A stretch of DNA of 64,000 bases. Origin: Hymenobacter negativus (lineage in GTDB: Bacteria > Bacteroidota > Bacteroidia > Cytophagales > Hymenobacteraceae). Under the pieces are notes generated by a model, which made no database searches, was not told where the DNA came from, and was given only the letters and a program-made list of their open reading frames with translations. Location: positions 310,001 through 374,000 of the forward strand of contig NZ_JAEDAE010000002.1 of the NCBI RefSeq assembly GCF_016056375.1, read 5' to 3'. Shown here piece after piece: positions 26,329-36,086 of the stretch (position 1 is its first letter; each line of letters opens with the position of its first letter). Both the position numbers and the translations under genes were made by a program.

Positions 26329-28569
26329 ATGACCCCATACCTTTACGCCGTGCCCGCCCTGGGCATTTTTGCCTTGCTCTACACCTGGCTGCGTGCCGGT
26401 TGGGTAACCAAGCAGGATGCTGGTGATGCGCGCATGACCACCATTGCCGGCTACATTGCCGATGGGGCCATTGCTTTCCTCAAAGCCGAATACAAGGTGC
26501 TGGCCCTGTTCGGACTCATTGCGGGGGCATTCCTCTTCTACCTGGGTACTACGAGTGGCAACTCCAGCCCCATCATCGTCATCGCGTTTGTGATTGGGGC
26601 CGTGTTTTCGGCGCTGGCGGGCTTCATTGGGATGAAGATTGCCACCAAAGCCAACGTGCGCACCGCACAGGCGGCCAAAACCAGCCTCAGCACCGCGCTC
26701 AACGTATCGTTTTCGGGTGGCTCGGTGATGGGCATGGGTGTGGCCGGCCTGGCCGTGCTGGGCCTGGGTTCGTTGTTCATTGTCTTCTATAAAATGTTCG
26801 TGCCCAGCGGCCTCGCCAATGGTACGGAAATGGAAAAAGCCCTCGAAGTCCTCACCGGCTTCTCGCTCGGAGCCGAAAGCATTGCCCTGTTTGCCCGCGT
26901 GGGCGGCGGCATCTACACCAAAGCGGCCGACGTAGGAGCCGACCTCGTAGGCAAAGTCGAAGCCGGCATTCCTGAAGACGACCCCCGCAACCCTGCCACC
27001 ATTGCCGACAACGTGGGCGACAACGTGGGCGACGTTGCCGGCATGGGTGCCGACTTGTTCGGCTCCTATGTGGCTACCATCCTGGCTACCATGGTGCTGG
27101 GTCGTGAAGTAACCGTAACCAACGACCAGTTTGGCGGGCTCTCGCCCATCTTCCTGCCGATGGCCATTGCGGGCATGGGCATTCTCGCCTCGCTCATCGG
27201 CATTTTGTTTGTGCGGGTGAAGGAAGGCGGCAACGTGCAGGGCGCCCTCAATACCGGCAACTACATTTCGGTTTTTGTGTCGGCAATCGGCGCTTACGGC
27301 CTCATCAAGTGGATTTTGCCGGAAGGTACCTTCACCATCCGCGGCATCAGCTTCGATGCCATGCACGTGTTCTATGCCGTGGTAGTGGGCCTCATCGTTG
27401 GCACGCTGATGAGCATTATCACCGAGTATTACACGGCCATGGGCAAGCGGCCAGTGATGAGCATCGTGCAGCAAAGCAGCACCGGCCATGCTACCACCGT
27501 CATTGGCGGCCTAGCTGTGGGCATGGAATCTACGGTACTACCCATTCTGGTACTGGCAGCCGGCATCGTATTTAGCTTCAAGGCGGCCGGCCTCTACGGG
27601 GTGGCCATTGCCGCCGCGGGTATGATGGCCACCACCGCCATGCAGCTGGCCATCGACGCTTTCGGTCCCATCGCCGACAACGCCGGCGGCATCGCCGAAA
27701 TGAGCGAGTTGCCCAAGGAAGTACGTGAGCGCACCGACATACTGGATGCTGTGGGCAATACCACCGCCGCTACCGGCAAAGGCTTCGCCATCGCCTCGGC
27801 TGCCCTCACGTCGCTGGCCCTGTTTGCCGCCTTCATGGGCACGGCCCACATCGACACCATCGACATCTCGAATGCCGAAGTGTTGGCCGGCCTGTTTGTG
27901 GGTGCGATGATTCCGTTCATCTTCTCGGCGCTGGCCATTGCGGCGGTGGGCCGCGCGGCCATGGCCATGGTGCAGGAGGTGCGTCGACAATTCCGCGAAA
28001 TTCCGGGCATTATGGAAGGCACCGGTCGGCCCGAGTACGAGAAGTGCGTAGCTATTTCGACCACCGCCGCCATTCGGGAGATGATTCTGCCGGGTGCCAT
28101 TGCGCTACTCACGCCCATCATCATCGGTTTTCTGTTCGGTCCGAAAGTACTGGGCGGGCTACTCGCCGGCGTTACGGTGAGTGGCGTACTGATGGCCATG
28201 TTCCAGAGCAACGCCGGCGGGGCCTGGGATAACGCCAAAAAGTCTTTCGAGAAAGGCGTGATGGTGAACGGCGTGATGCAGTACAAAGGCTCCGATGCGC
28301 ACAAGGCTTCGGTGACGGGCGACACTGTGGGCGACCCATTCAAGGACACATCCGGACCGAGCATGAACATCCTCATCAAACTGATGAGCATCGTGTCGCT
28401 GGTCATCGCGCCCCACATTGCCGAGAAAAGCGGCGAACGTGGCATGGCTCCCGTGCAGCTCGAAAAGGAGCGCCTTGAAGCCAACGTGCAACCCCACGTT
28501 CGCTACGCCGAAGCCTTTGCGCCAACGGCATTTCGGGTGATTTACACGGTGCTGCACGAGGTGCGGTAG
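26329..28569 (+). CDS. hppA: Membrane-bound proton/sodium-pumping pyrophosphatase
   Basis: The 746-residue protein has about sixteen helices and the pyrophosphate-binding block [20 protein letters not shown] at about residues 227-246. The second acidic block is [10 protein letters not shown]. The position that separates K+-dependent from K+-independent enzymes is Ala here ([11 protein letters not shown]480), which points to the K+-dependent type. Whether it pumps H+ alone or also Na+ cannot be told by eye. A short soluble tail after the last helix ends in HEVR. A strong hairpin terminator follows at 28630-28657. Confidence 0.95.
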   Translation: MTPYLYAVPALGIFALLYTWLRAGWVTKQDAGDARMTTIAGYIADGAIAFLKAEYKVLALFGLIAGAFLFYLGTTSGNSSPIIVIAFVIGAVFSALAGFIGMKIATKANVRTAQAAKTSLSTALNVSFSGGSVMGMGVAGLAVLGLGSLFIVFYKMFVPSGLANGTEMEKALEVLTGFSLGAESIALFARVGGGIYTKAADVGADLVGKVEAGIPEDDPRNPATIADNVGDNVGDVAGMGADLFGSYVATILATMVLGREVTVTNDQFGGLSPIFLPMAIAGMGILASLIGILFVRVKEGGNVQGALNTGNYISVFVSAIGAYGLIKWILPEGTFTIRGISFDAMHVFYAVVVGLIVGTLMSIITEYYTAMGKRPVMSIVQQSSTGHATTVIGGLAVGMESTVLPILVLAAGIVFSFKAAGLYGVAIAAAGMMATTAMQLAIDAFGPIADNAGGIAEMSELPKEVRERTDILDAVGNTTAATGKGFAIASAALTSLALFAAFMGTAHIDTIDISNAEVLAGLFVGAMIPFIFSALAIAAVGRAAMAMVQEVRRQFREIPGIMEGTGRPEYEKCVAISTTAAIREMILPGAIALLTPIIIGFLFGPKVLGGLLAGVTVSGVLMAMFQSNAGGAWDNAKKSFEKGVMVNGVMQYKGSDAHKASVTGDTVGDPFKDTSGPSMNILIKLMSIVSLVIAPHIAEKSGERGMAPVQLEKERLEANVQPHVRYAEAFAPTAFRVIYTVLHEVR

Positions 28570-28629
28570 GGGAGAGCGGCCACAGGTAGATATCCCCAGG
28601 AGAATTCAACACATTGGTTAGTAAGGATG

Positions 28630-28657
28630 AAAAGCCGCGACATTTGTCGCGGCTTTT
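28630..28657 (+). terminator. Hairpin terminator after hppA
   Basis: AAAAGCCGCGACA pairs with TGTCGCGGCTTTT, a GC-rich stem with a run of T at its 3' side, about 60 bases after the hppA stop. Confidence 0.8.
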
Positions 28658-28760
28658 TTCATGCGCTCTGTTGTGTCTCCAGCCTGCTGATGAAACCCTT
28701 TCCTCTGCATCGTGGGAGAGAAGGGGAGGAGAGCATGAATGCCGCGCCCGATTCCGTGAG

Positions 28761-28768
28761 TAGCTTTG
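28761..28768 (+). promoter_or_regulatory. Putative -7 element TAGCTTTG before hpt
   Basis: TAGCTTTG matches the -7 consensus and ends 28 bases before the hpt ATG. It lies just after the hppA terminator, so it probably drives the hpt-adk-obgE group. Confidence 0.48.
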
Positions 28769-28796
28769 CACCCTCATTACACCCTCTCCGCGCCGC

Positions 28797-29336
28797 ATGG
28801 GCCATCCCCACATCACCATCCACAACAAGGAATTTCGGCCGTATCTATCGGCTGCTCAGCTGGATGAAGTAGTGGCCGCTCTGGCTGCCCGCCTCAGTGC
28901 CGATTATGCCGGGCAGAAGCCGTTGTTTGTCGTTGTGCTTACCGGCGGGTTCATGTTTGCTGCCGATTTGCTGAAGCGCTTCGTGGGCGAATGCGAAATT
29001 GTCTTCATCCGGGTGGCTTCCTATGATGGCACCGGCAGCACCGGCGTGGTGCAGGAAATTCTGGGCCTGCGCGAAGAAGTGCAGGACCGCCACCTCATCA
29101 TCGTAGAGGACATTGTGGACACAGGTACCACCATGCACCACCTCATGCCCACGCTGCTGGAAAAAGGCCCGGCTTCGGTCGAGATTGCGGCGCTGTTTTT
29201 CAAGCCTGCCAGCCTGAAGCACGAGCTCACGGTGCGCTACGTAGCCAAGGAAATCCCCAACGACTTTGTGGTCGGATACGGCCTTGACTACGACGGCCTG
29301 GGCCGCAATCTGCCCGATGTGTACGTTGCCGTGTAG
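28797..29336 (+). CDS. hpt: Hypoxanthine phosphoribosyltransferase
   Basis: The 179-residue protein has the type I phosphoribosyltransferase fold. The PRPP-binding motif is IIVEDIVDTGTT (about residues 101-112), and VVLTGGFMFAADLL holds the first loop. FVVGYGLDYDGLGRNLPDVYV is the conserved C-terminal purine-binding block (quoted in part: VGYGLDYDG). It salvages hypoxanthine and guanine to IMP and GMP. The order hpt, adk, obgE is a common arrangement in Bacteroidota. Confidence 0.95.
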   Translation: MGHPHITIHNKEFRPYLSAAQLDEVVAALAARLSADYAGQKPLFVVVLTGGFMFAADLLKRFVGECEIVFIRVASYDGTGSTGVVQEILGLREEVQDRHLIIVEDIVDTGTTMHHLMPTLLEKGPASVEIAALFFKPASLKHELTVRYVAKEIPNDFVVGYGLDYDGLGRNLPDVYVAV

Positions 29337-29412
29337 CAACGTTTCTGGTCACGATTGAGTAACTTGCCCAAACCCACCTAAAATCACCTCCCTCGCGCAA
29401 CGCGTCTTCTAC

Positions 29413-30036
29413 ATGTTGAATATCGTGCTGTTCGGCCCTCCCGGCGCCGGCAAAGGAACCCAGAGCCAAAAACTCATTACCCATTATAACCTTGTGCACC
29501 TGAGCACCGGCGACCTGCTGCGCGCCCAGATTGCGCAAGGCACCGAGCTGGGCCTCACCGCCAAAAAGCTGATGGACGAAGGCCTGCTCGTGCCCGATGC
29601 CGTGGTTATCGGGATGATTGGCAGCGCCCTGAAGGATAACCCCCAGGCCGGCGGTTTCATTTTTGATGGTTTCCCCCGCACCGTGGCCCAGGCCGAAAGC
29701 CTCGACCATCTCATGGCTGCGCATAACACGCACATTGGCTGCATGATTGCGCTGGAAGTGCAGGAAGAAGAGCTGGTGAAGCGCCTGCTGGAACGCGGCA
29801 AAACCAGCAACCGCCCCGACGACCAAGACGAAACCAAAATCCGCCGCCGCGTAACGGTGTACAACACCGAAACGGCCCAGGTGGCCGGCTACTACGCCGC
29901 CCAGAAGAAATTCCACGCCCTCAACGGCATCGGCCCAATCGACGACATCTTTGGCCAAATCTGTGGCCTGATTGACCAGCACCAAGCCGCCAAGCCCGAA
30001 GCACCGGCCGAAGCGACCAACGAAGTAAAAGCGTAA
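29413..30036 (+). CDS. adk: Adenylate kinase
   Basis: The 207-residue protein starts MLNIVLFGPPGAGKGTQSQ, the Walker A loop of adenylate kinase. HLSTGDLLRAQI holds the AMP site, GFIFDGFPRTVAQAESL the conserved DGFPR, and KRLLERGKTSNRPDD the start of a short LID without zinc cysteines. It interconverts ATP, ADP and AMP. The tail (about residues 190-207) is Ala/Glu-rich and unlike the core. It is followed by a large inverted repeat in the gap before obgE. Confidence 0.96.
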   Translation: MLNIVLFGPPGAGKGTQSQKLITHYNLVHLSTGDLLRAQIAQGTELGLTAKKLMDEGLLVPDAVVIGMIGSALKDNPQAGGFIFDGFPRTVAQAESLDHLMAAHNTHIGCMIALEVQEEELVKRLLERGKTSNRPDDQDETKIRRRVTVYNTETAQVAGYYAAQKKFHALNGIGPIDDIFGQICGLIDQHQAAKPEAPAEATNEVKA

Positions 30037-30056
30037 CTTTACGTTTTAATACGACT

Positions 30057-30157
30057 GTCATCCTGAGCGTAGCGAAGGACCTTATTACGCTTGCACGGTT
30101 TAGCGTTACTGCAAATCGTCCGGTCGTGATAAGGTCCTTCGCCACGCTCAGGATGAC
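30057..30157. repeat. Long-armed inverted repeat, GTCATCCTGAGC type
   Basis: The left arm (30057-30089) and right arm (30125-30157) are 33 bases each and pair with two mismatches across a 35-base loop. The arm begins GTCATCCTGAGCGTAGCGAA. It fills most of the adk-obgE gap. A second copy of the same type lies before dnaJ (32407-32499). Confidence 0.88.
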
Positions 30158-30186
30158 CGTTTTTTTACCTTAATACCCCAACCCCC

Positions 30187-31248
30187 GTGGCCTCCAATAA
30201 CTTCATCGACTACGTCAAACTCATCTGCCGCTCGGGCAAAGGCGGTGCCGGCTCGCACCACTTCTTCCGGGCCAAAGGCCTGCCCAACGGCGGCCCCGAC
30301 GGCGGCGACGGCGGCCGCGGTGGCCACATCATCCTCGAAGGCAACTCGCAGCTCTGGACGCTGCTGCACCTGCAGTACCAGAAGCACGTATTTGCCAAAG
30401 ATGGCGAGGGCGGGGGCGAAAACCTGCGCAGCGGCGCGCAGGGCGAAGACATTGTGCTGCAAGTGCCCCTCGGCACCGTGGCCCGCGACGCCGCCACCGG
30501 CGAGCAGCTGCTCGAAATCACGGAGCACGGCCAGCGCCTCATCCTCGTGCCTGGCGGACGCGGTGGCTGGGGCAACGACCATTTCAAGAACTCCATCAAC
30601 CAGGCCCCGCAGTACGCGCAGCCCGGCGAGCCGGCCGTGGAGGCCATTATCATCTTGGAGCTGAAGCTGCTGGCCGACGTGGGCCTCGTGGGCTTCCCCA
30701 ACGCGGGCAAGAGCACGCTGCTCTCGGTGGTGTCGGCCGCCAAGCCCAAGATTGCCGACTACGCCTTCACCACCCTCGTGCCCAACCTAGGCGTGGTGGC
30801 CTACCGCGACTACAAATCCTTCGTGATGGCCGACATTCCCGGCATCATCGAGGGCGCGGCCGAAGGCAAGGGCCTGGGCACCCGCTTCCTGCGCCACATC
30901 GAGCGCAACTCCATGCTGCTCTTCATGATAAGCTGCGACTCACCCGACATCAATGCCGAATACGACGTGCTGGTGGGCGAGCTGGAGCAATTCAACCCCG
31001 AGCTACTGGAAAAGAAGCGCCTGCTGGCCATTACCAAGTCCGACATGATTGACGAGGAGCTGGAGGCCGAAATCCGCGCCACGCTGCCGGAAGAAGTACC
31101 CGCCATTTTCATTTCCAGCCTCACGAATAAGAACATCGTGCCGCTGAAAGACATGATTTGGAAGGCATTAGAAGAAACCCGTCGCGACGCTGCGCCAACC
31201 AAACGCCAAGGACTTGGCGAAGAAGGCCAGGAAGAATGGCCCGCTTAA
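30187..31248 (+). CDS. obgE: GTPase ObgE/CgtA
   Basis: The 353-residue protein begins at GTG 30187. The N-terminal Obg domain has glycine-rich loops ([31 protein letters not shown]). The G domain starts at about residue 160, with G1 GFPNAGKST at 169-177, a [10 protein letters not shown]3 and a TKSD G4. ObgE assists 50S ribosome assembly and stress control. No C-terminal OCT domain is present; a short variable tail follows. Length fits the family. Confidence 0.96.
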   Translation: MASNNFIDYVKLICRSGKGGAGSHHFFRAKGLPNGGPDGGDGGRGGHIILEGNSQLWTLLHLQYQKHVFAKDGEGGGENLRSGAQGEDIVLQVPLGTVARDAATGEQLLEITEHGQRLILVPGGRGGWGNDHFKNSINQAPQYAQPGEPAVEAIIILELKLLADVGLVGFPNAGKSTLLSVVSAAKPKIADYAFTTLVPNLGVVAYRDYKSFVMADIPGIIEGAAEGKGLGTRFLRHIERNSMLLFMISCDSPDINAEYDVLVGELEQFNPELLEKKRLLAITKSDMIDEELEAEIRATLPEEVPAIFISSLTNKNIVPLKDMIWKALEETRRDAAPTKRQGLGEEGQEEWPA

Positions 31249-31261
31249 GGCGGTCTGATTT

Positions 31262-31618
31262 TTAGCTTGCCTGTTGGTTGAGTAAGTGCGCGTAAATCAG
31301 TTCGGGGTCTTGTTGCGTGTGATAGTTGAAATGCAGGTAAAGGGCGCCGTTGCTGAATTTTAATTTTTGCTGCACGGATTCTTCTCCTTGCAACATCTTA
31401 GGTTCAGGCCATTGTTGGGCTATGACAGCTACTGTGGTGGAAGAAGTAGCTGACCAAGTTGCTTTGCCACCAGCAATTGAGGCCAAGTAGTTGGAGTGGA
31501 AAACATGGCGTATAATTTCCTCAATACTTGCGGAGTCGTGGAGAGTTACTATTCTTTCATGCGGTGCATCGCAGTCGTCGCTCATGGCAACACTGTCGCG
31601 TGTCAAACGAATTTCCAT
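31262..31618 (-). CDS. Hypothetical protein
   Basis: The 118-residue product has no family I recognise. It is soluble and acidic in the first third, and holds a pattern IEEIIRHVFHSNYLASIAGGKATWS (partly quoted: EEIIRHVFHSNYLASI). It sits on the opposite strand between obgE and grpE, converging with obgE across 13 bases. It has ordinary codon use and no overlap with other genes, so it is probably real. No signal peptide or membrane segment. Confidence 0.6.
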   Translation of the reverse strand: MEIRLTRDSVAMSDDCDAPHERIVTLHDSASIEEIIRHVFHSNYLASIAGGKATWSATSSTTVAVIAQQWPEPKMLQGEESVQQKLKFSNGALYLHFNYHTQQDPELIYAHLLNQQAS

Positions 31619-31788
31619 GGATGAAAGGAATAATACCGAGGCAAGTTAAACCCACTCCAAAGAGAAACCACTGCCCTGTTACTCGTGCCACTATGGCAGC
31701 CCGCGCCCCTTTGGCCCACTCCTTGCGCCCGCAACTTGACTAACCGGCTAACCCCGTGAAAAACCCCTTTCGACGAATATTTCCGCAG

Positions 31789-32370
31789 ATGGCTAACGAA
31801 AATAACCTGCCGCAGGACGACAACCTGACCGCCGACCCCAACCACGTAGCTGGCGAAATGGCCGAAAATGCCGACGGCGAAGTGAACGACCCGAACATGA
31901 CGGCCACTGGCGCGCCGCAGCCACAAGCCTCGCGCACCGATGCCGAGCTGGCCGACCTTAAAGACAAGTACCTGCGCCTGGCCGCCGAGTTTGAGAACTA
32001 CAAGCGCCGCACCACCAAGGAGCGCATCGACCTGTTCAAAACTGCCAACCAGGAGTTGATGACGGCCCTGCTGCCCGTGCTCGACGATGTGGAGCGCGCC
32101 CGCACCGCCACCGCTACCACCACCGATGCCACCGCCGTGCGCGATGCCCTCGGCATTGTGCAGAACAAGCTGAACAAAACGCTACAGCAAAAGGGTTTGA
32201 CGTTGATGGAAGCCAAGGGTGGCGACTTCGATGCCGAGCTGCACGAGGCCATCACCCAGATTCCCGCGCCCAGCGACGACCTGAAAGGGAAAATCGTGGA
32301 TGTGGTGGAGCAGGGCTATTATTTGGGTGACAAGGTTATTCGCCACGCCAAAGTGGTACTGGGGCAGTAA
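31789..32370 (+). CDS. grpE: Nucleotide exchange factor GrpE
   Basis: From ATG 31789 the protein has 193 residues; a GTG at 31756 in frame would add 11. The first 60 residues are acidic and unstructured. A coiled-coil part then leads into DKYLRLAAEFENYKRRTTKER, the GrpE hallmark (partly quoted), and the C-terminal beta domain has VVEQGYYLGDKVIRHAKVVLG. GrpE releases ADP from DnaK. It is followed by dnaJ after an inverted repeat; dnaK is not in this window. Confidence 0.94.
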   Translation: MANENNLPQDDNLTADPNHVAGEMAENADGEVNDPNMTATGAPQPQASRTDAELADLKDKYLRLAAEFENYKRRTTKERIDLFKTANQELMTALLPVLDDVERARTATATTTDATAVRDALGIVQNKLNKTLQQKGLTLMEAKGGDFDAELHEAITQIPAPSDDLKGKIVDVVEQGYYLGDKVIRHAKVVLGQ

Positions 32371-32406
32371 TTTTAGGGTTTGATTGGAGGCTGAAAGAAT
32401 AAAAAC

Positions 32407-32499
32407 GTCTGTCATCCTGAGCGGAGCGAAGGACCTTATCACGCATCAACGACTTGCTCAGTCGCGATAAGGTCCTTCGCTCCGCTCAGGATGACAGAC
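32407..32499. repeat. Long-armed inverted repeat, GTCATCCTGAGC type
   Basis: The left arm (32407-32443) and right arm (32463-32499) are 37 bases with one mismatch, with a 19-base loop. The sequence is nearly the same as the repeat before obgE, including the GAGCGGAGCGAAGGACC core. It lies between grpE and dnaJ. Read through, it encodes the junk peptide LRSAQDDR upstream of DnaJ. Confidence 0.9.
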
Positions 32500-32516
32500 G
32501 ATTCATACAAAAGAAG

Positions 32517-33659
32517 ATGGCTACGAAGCGCGATTATTACGAGGTATTAGGCATTACCAAAACAGCGGAAGGCGACGTTATCAAGTCGGCTTACCGCAAG
32601 ATGGCCATCAAGTACCACCCCGACAAAAACCCTGACGACCCCACGGCCGAGGACAAATTCAAGGAAGCCGCCGAGGCATATGAAGTTCTCAGCAACGCCG
32701 ACAAGCGGGCACGCTACGACCGGTACGGCCACCAGGGCATGGGCGGCGGTGGCGGCGGTGCCCAGAACATGGAGGACATCTTCTCGCAGTTCGGCGATAT
32801 TTTCGGCGGTGGTGGGGGCTTCGAGGGCTTCTTTGGGGGCGGACGTCAGGGCGGCGGGCGGCGCCAGAAGAAGGGCTCGAACCTGCGTATCAAGCTGAAG
32901 CTCGATTTGGAGGAAATCGCCAACGGCGTCGAGAAGAAAATCAAGGTGAAGCGCTACGTGGCCTGCCAGCCGTGCAGCGGCACCGGCGCCAAAAACGGCA
33001 CCGACCTCAAAACCTGCGCTACCTGCCAGGGCTCGGGCCAGACCAAGCGCGTGGTGAACACCATGCTCGGCCAGATGGTGAGCAGCAGCACCTGCCCCAC
33101 CTGCAACGGCGAAGGCAAAACCATTGTGAGCACCTGCGACGTGTGCAAAGGCGAAGGCCGCCAACTGCACGAGGAAGTGATTCCCATCAACATCCCCGCT
33201 GGCGTAGCCAACGACATGCAGCTGAGCATGAACGGCAAAGGCAACTTCCCCGAGCGCGGCGGCGTGCCCGGCGACCTGCTCATCCAGATTGAGGAGGAGC
33301 CGCACGAATTCCTGAAGCGCGACGGCAACAACATCATGTTCGAGCAGTATATCTCGTTCGTGGATGCCGCCCTAGGCGCGAGTCTGGAAGTGCCCACCAT
33401 CGAGGGCAAGGTGAAAATCAAGGTGGACCCCGGCACCCAGCCCGGCAAAATCCTGCGCCTGCGCGGCAAGGGCATCAAGGACCTGAACGGCTACGGCCGC
33501 GGCGACCAGCTCATCCACCTGAACGTGTGGACGCCCAAGAATGTGAGCAACCAGGAGCGCGAGCTACTGGAGAAGCTGCGCGATTCGGACAACTTTACGC
33601 CGCACCCCGGCAAGAATGAGAAAGGCTTCTTCGAGAAGGTGAAGGAGTATTTCGCCTAA
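32517..33659 (+). CDS. dnaJ: Chaperone DnaJ
   Basis: The ATG at 32517 gives 380 residues beginning MATKRDYYEVLGI; a longer in-frame start at 32454 only adds repeat sequence. The J domain has YHPDKNP near residue 34. A Gly-rich region follows (about 75-120), then four CxxCxGxG zinc repeats (CQPCSGTGAKNG, CATCQGSGQ, CPTCNGEGK, CDVCKGEGR) and the C-terminal substrate domains. It delivers clients to DnaK and stimulates its ATPase. A hairpin terminator follows. Confidence 0.97.
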   Translation: MATKRDYYEVLGITKTAEGDVIKSAYRKMAIKYHPDKNPDDPTAEDKFKEAAEAYEVLSNADKRARYDRYGHQGMGGGGGGAQNMEDIFSQFGDIFGGGGGFEGFFGGGRQGGGRRQKKGSNLRIKLKLDLEEIANGVEKKIKVKRYVACQPCSGTGAKNGTDLKTCATCQGSGQTKRVVNTMLGQMVSSSTCPTCNGEGKTIVSTCDVCKGEGRQLHEEVIPINIPAGVANDMQLSMNGKGNFPERGGVPGDLLIQIEEEPHEFLKRDGNNIMFEQYISFVDAALGASLEVPTIEGKVKIKVDPGTQPGKILRLRGKGIKDLNGYGRGDQLIHLNVWTPKNVSNQERELLEKLRDSDNFTPHPGKNEKGFFEKVKEYFA

Positions 33660-33682
33660 TACCTGATTAGAGAGTTTTCAAG

Positions 33683-33716
33683 AACCCCGTCTGGCCTTTG
33701 GGCAGGCGGGGTTTTT
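33683..33716 (+). terminator. Hairpin terminator after dnaJ
   Basis: AACCCCGTCTG pairs with CAGGCGGGGTT (one G-T pair) and is followed by a T run, 24 bases after the dnaJ stop. Confidence 0.75.
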
Positions 33717-33822
33717 CATTTGCTATGATAGACAATTGTGGTTCTTGCGGAAATATTCGGCGGCTTCTGTAATGCGTAGCTGCTGAAGGCGATTCACTCC
33801 CCGAAAAACTCCTACCCCAAGC

Positions 33823-34332
33823 ATGGCCGCCGCCACCCCGTCTGCTGATTTTGTTGCCGCGCTGCACGAGTACCAGCCGCTGCTCCGGCGCGTAGCCCGG
33901 CTCTATTGCCAGGACGCCGACGACCGCCAGGACTTGTTCCAGGAAATGGTGTTGCAGCTGTGGCGGGCGTGGCCGCGCTACGTGCCGCAGCCGGGGGCCA
34001 AGCTCAGCACCTGGCTCTACCGCATTGCGTTGAACGTAGCCATTTCGAACCTGCGCCAGCGCACCCGCCGCCCGGCCCCAAGCGAGCTGGATGCCGAGGC
34101 GCTGGCCGTAGCGCAAGCTCCGGAAACGGGCTTCGATGCCGACGACCGGGCCCAACTCTACCGAGCCATCGGGCGGTTGTCGGAGGTAGATAAAGCGTTT
34201 GTGTTGCTTTATCTCGAAGACCGGTCTTATGAGGAAATGGCTGACATTCTTGGTATTACTCAAAACAATGTGCGCGTGAAAATGCACCGCGTGCAGGAAA
34301 AACTTCGCTCGCTTTTAGTCCCCGCCGCCTGA
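33823..34332 (+). CDS. ECF-family RNA polymerase sigma factor
   Basis: The 169-residue protein has sigma region 2 in about residues 12-85 (YCQDADDRQDLFQEMVLQLW, a typical DLFQE core) and region 4 at about 115-160 (AFVLLYLEDRSYEEMADILG, then ITQNNVRVKMHR). There is no region 1 or 3. ECF factors redirect RNA polymerase to a small regulon. The stop TGA overlaps the next ATG (TGATG), so the downstream membrane protein is probably a functional partner. The signal it answers to is unknown. Confidence 0.93.
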   Translation: MAAATPSADFVAALHEYQPLLRRVARLYCQDADDRQDLFQEMVLQLWRAWPRYVPQPGAKLSTWLYRIALNVAISNLRQRTRRPAPSELDAEALAVAQAPETGFDADDRAQLYRAIGRLSEVDKAFVLLYLEDRSYEEMADILGITQNNVRVKMHRVQEKLRSLLVPAA

Positions 34333-34973
34333 TGGAACTCGATGACCTTCGCCGCCAGTGGCAGCAGCCCGCGCCCGCCGATGCGCCCGCCCCGCTCGAC
34401 GCGGCGGCCCTGACGCGGCTGCTGGCCCGGCAGTCCGATGGCATTCTTAACAAATTGCGCCGGAGTGCCCGACTGGAGCTGTGGGCCAACATTGGCATCG
34501 TGGCGGGGGCGCTGGCCCTGGCCATGCTGGCGCAGACGCTCTGGCTGCAAGTAGCAGGCGGCGTGCTGGCGGCCATCGGGGCCGTGTGCATCGTGTATCT
34601 GTACCGGAAGCTGCACCTGCTGCGACGCATGGACGACCCCGCCGCCGACCTGCGCGCCCACCTGCTGCGCCTCGACGGGGGCCTGCGGGCGCTCATTCGC
34701 TTCTACTACCGCTTCACGCTGGCCATGCTGCCGGTGGGCGGGCTGCTGAACGTGCTGATGGTGGTGTCGACCTCGAAGCGCGAAATCGGGCTGACCTCCG
34801 GGTTCGGCATTGCGCTGGTTCTGGGCCTGGTGGTGGTGCTGCCGGCCGTGCTCTACCTGCCGGTGGCCAGCCTTACGCGCCGCTACCTGCAGCGCCTCTA
34901 CGGCCAGCACCTCGACCGCCTCGAAGCCAGCCTGCGCGAGTTGGACGAGCCCGCACCGGCCGCCATGCGCTGA
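34332..34973 (+). CDS. Membrane protein coupled to the ECF sigma factor (possible anti-sigma)
   Basis: The 213-residue protein overlaps the sigma factor stop by one base. It has a cytosolic N-terminal segment of about 45 residues starting MELDDLRRQWQQP, then four helices in two pairs (about 50-95 and 128-190). The first segment ends in basic residues. Such an operon layout is that of membrane anti-sigma factors, but no anti-sigma domain (for example a zinc HxxxCxxC) is visible. Function by position only. Confidence 0.72.
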   Translation: MELDDLRRQWQQPAPADAPAPLDAAALTRLLARQSDGILNKLRRSARLELWANIGIVAGALALAMLAQTLWLQVAGGVLAAIGAVCIVYLYRKLHLLRRMDDPAADLRAHLLRLDGGLRALIRFYYRFTLAMLPVGGLLNVLMVVSTSKREIGLTSGFGIALVLGLVVVLPAVLYLPVASLTRRYLQRLYGQHLDRLEASLRELDEPAPAAMR

Positions 34974-35067
34974 GCCGGCCACGCCCATTCATCCGCCTTA
35001 TTCACCGTTTGGGGGCTGGTTGCGGCCGCTTGGCTCCCCACGCTTCGCAAGTAAAGAAGGCGTCCAA

Positions 35068-35075
35068 TACATTTG
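35068..35075 (+). promoter_or_regulatory. Promoter TTCG-N20-TACATTTG before an ABC-2 exporter
   Basis: TACATTTG matches the -7 consensus, with TTCG at 35044-35047 giving a spacer of 20. It lies 48 bases before the GTG start at 35124. Confidence 0.52.
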
Positions 35076-35123
35076 CCCAGCGTCATTCTTCTACATTTAA
35101 CCCACCAACCAACCCTTCTTTCT

Positions 35124-36077
35124 GTGAAACCAATACTGGAAGCCATCGACGTGCGAAAGGCCTATGCCAACCACGTCGCCCTCTCGGGCGTGAGCCTGGA
35201 AATTCCCGAGGGTAGCATCTTCGGCTTGCTCGGGCCCAACGGCGCGGGCAAAACCTCGCTCATCCGCATCATCACCCAGATTACGGGGGCTGATGAGGGC
35301 GAAATCCGGTTCCGGGGCGAGCGGCTCAATCCCAGCCACGCGGCCCAAATCGGCTACCTGCCCGAGGAGCGTGGGCTGTATAAGAAGATGAAAGTGGGTG
35401 AGCAGTTGCTCTACCTGGCCCAGCTGCGCGGCCTGAGCCGCAGCGATGCCACGGCGCGCATCAAGCAGTGGCTGAACCGCTTCGATATAAAGGAGTGGGC
35501 CGGCAAGAACGTGGAAGACCTCAGCAAGGGTATGCAGCAGAAGGTGCAGTTCATTGCCACGGTGCTGCACGACCCGAAGCTGATTATTCTGGACGAACCG
35601 TTCTCGGGCTTCGACCCGATTAACGCCAACCTGATTAAAGACGAGATTCTGGAGCTGCGCAACCAGGGCGCCACCATTATTTTCTCGACGCACCGCATGG
35701 AATCGGTGGAGGAAATGTGCGACAACATTGCGCTCATCAACCGCTCGCGCAAGGTACTGGACGGGCCGATTGGCGTGATTCGGAACCAGTTTAAGACCAA
35801 TACCTACGAGGTGGAGGGCACGGGGCATCCGGTGTTGTCGAGCCCCGATTTTGAGGTGGTGGAGCAGAAAAAACGGGAAAACGACCATTTCTACCTGCGG
35901 GTGCAGCTGCAGGACGGCGTGCGGCCCAACGACCTGTTGCGCTACCTCATTGGCTCGGTGGGAATTGAAGTGGAAGCCTTCCGCGAGAAAATCCCGAGCA
36001 TCAACGAGATTTTCATCCGGCGCGTGGGCGAAACCATGCCTGAAACCCTTCTCGAAACCGCTAACGCACTGCTTTAA
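35124..36077 (+). CDS. ABC-2 exporter ATPase (NatA/GldA-like)
   Basis: The GTG at 35124 gives 317 residues starting KPILEAIDVRKAYANHVALSG (shortened); a TTG at 35073 would begin inside the promoter. Walker A is GPNGAGKTSLIR, the signature LSKGMQQKVQFIATVL, and Walker B LIILDEPFSGFD, all in the first 200 residues. A C-terminal DUF4162-like domain follows. It pairs with the permease gene nine bases downstream and would energise export of an unknown substrate across the inner membrane. Confidence 0.9.
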   Translation: MKPILEAIDVRKAYANHVALSGVSLEIPEGSIFGLLGPNGAGKTSLIRIITQITGADEGEIRFRGERLNPSHAAQIGYLPEERGLYKKMKVGEQLLYLAQLRGLSRSDATARIKQWLNRFDIKEWAGKNVEDLSKGMQQKVQFIATVLHDPKLIILDEPFSGFDPINANLIKDEILELRNQGATIIFSTHRMESVEEMCDNIALINRSRKVLDGPIGVIRNQFKTNTYEVEGTGHPVLSSPDFEVVEQKKRENDHFYLRVQLQDGVRPNDLLRYLIGSVGIEVEAFREKIPSINEIFIRRVGETMPETLLETANALL

Positions 36078-36086
36078 TCCGTCGTC

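Noticed and set aside
26302..27489. Antisense open frame of 395 codons over hppA
   Set aside because: His/Gly/Glu-rich shadow of the pyrophosphatase gene with no recognisable family.
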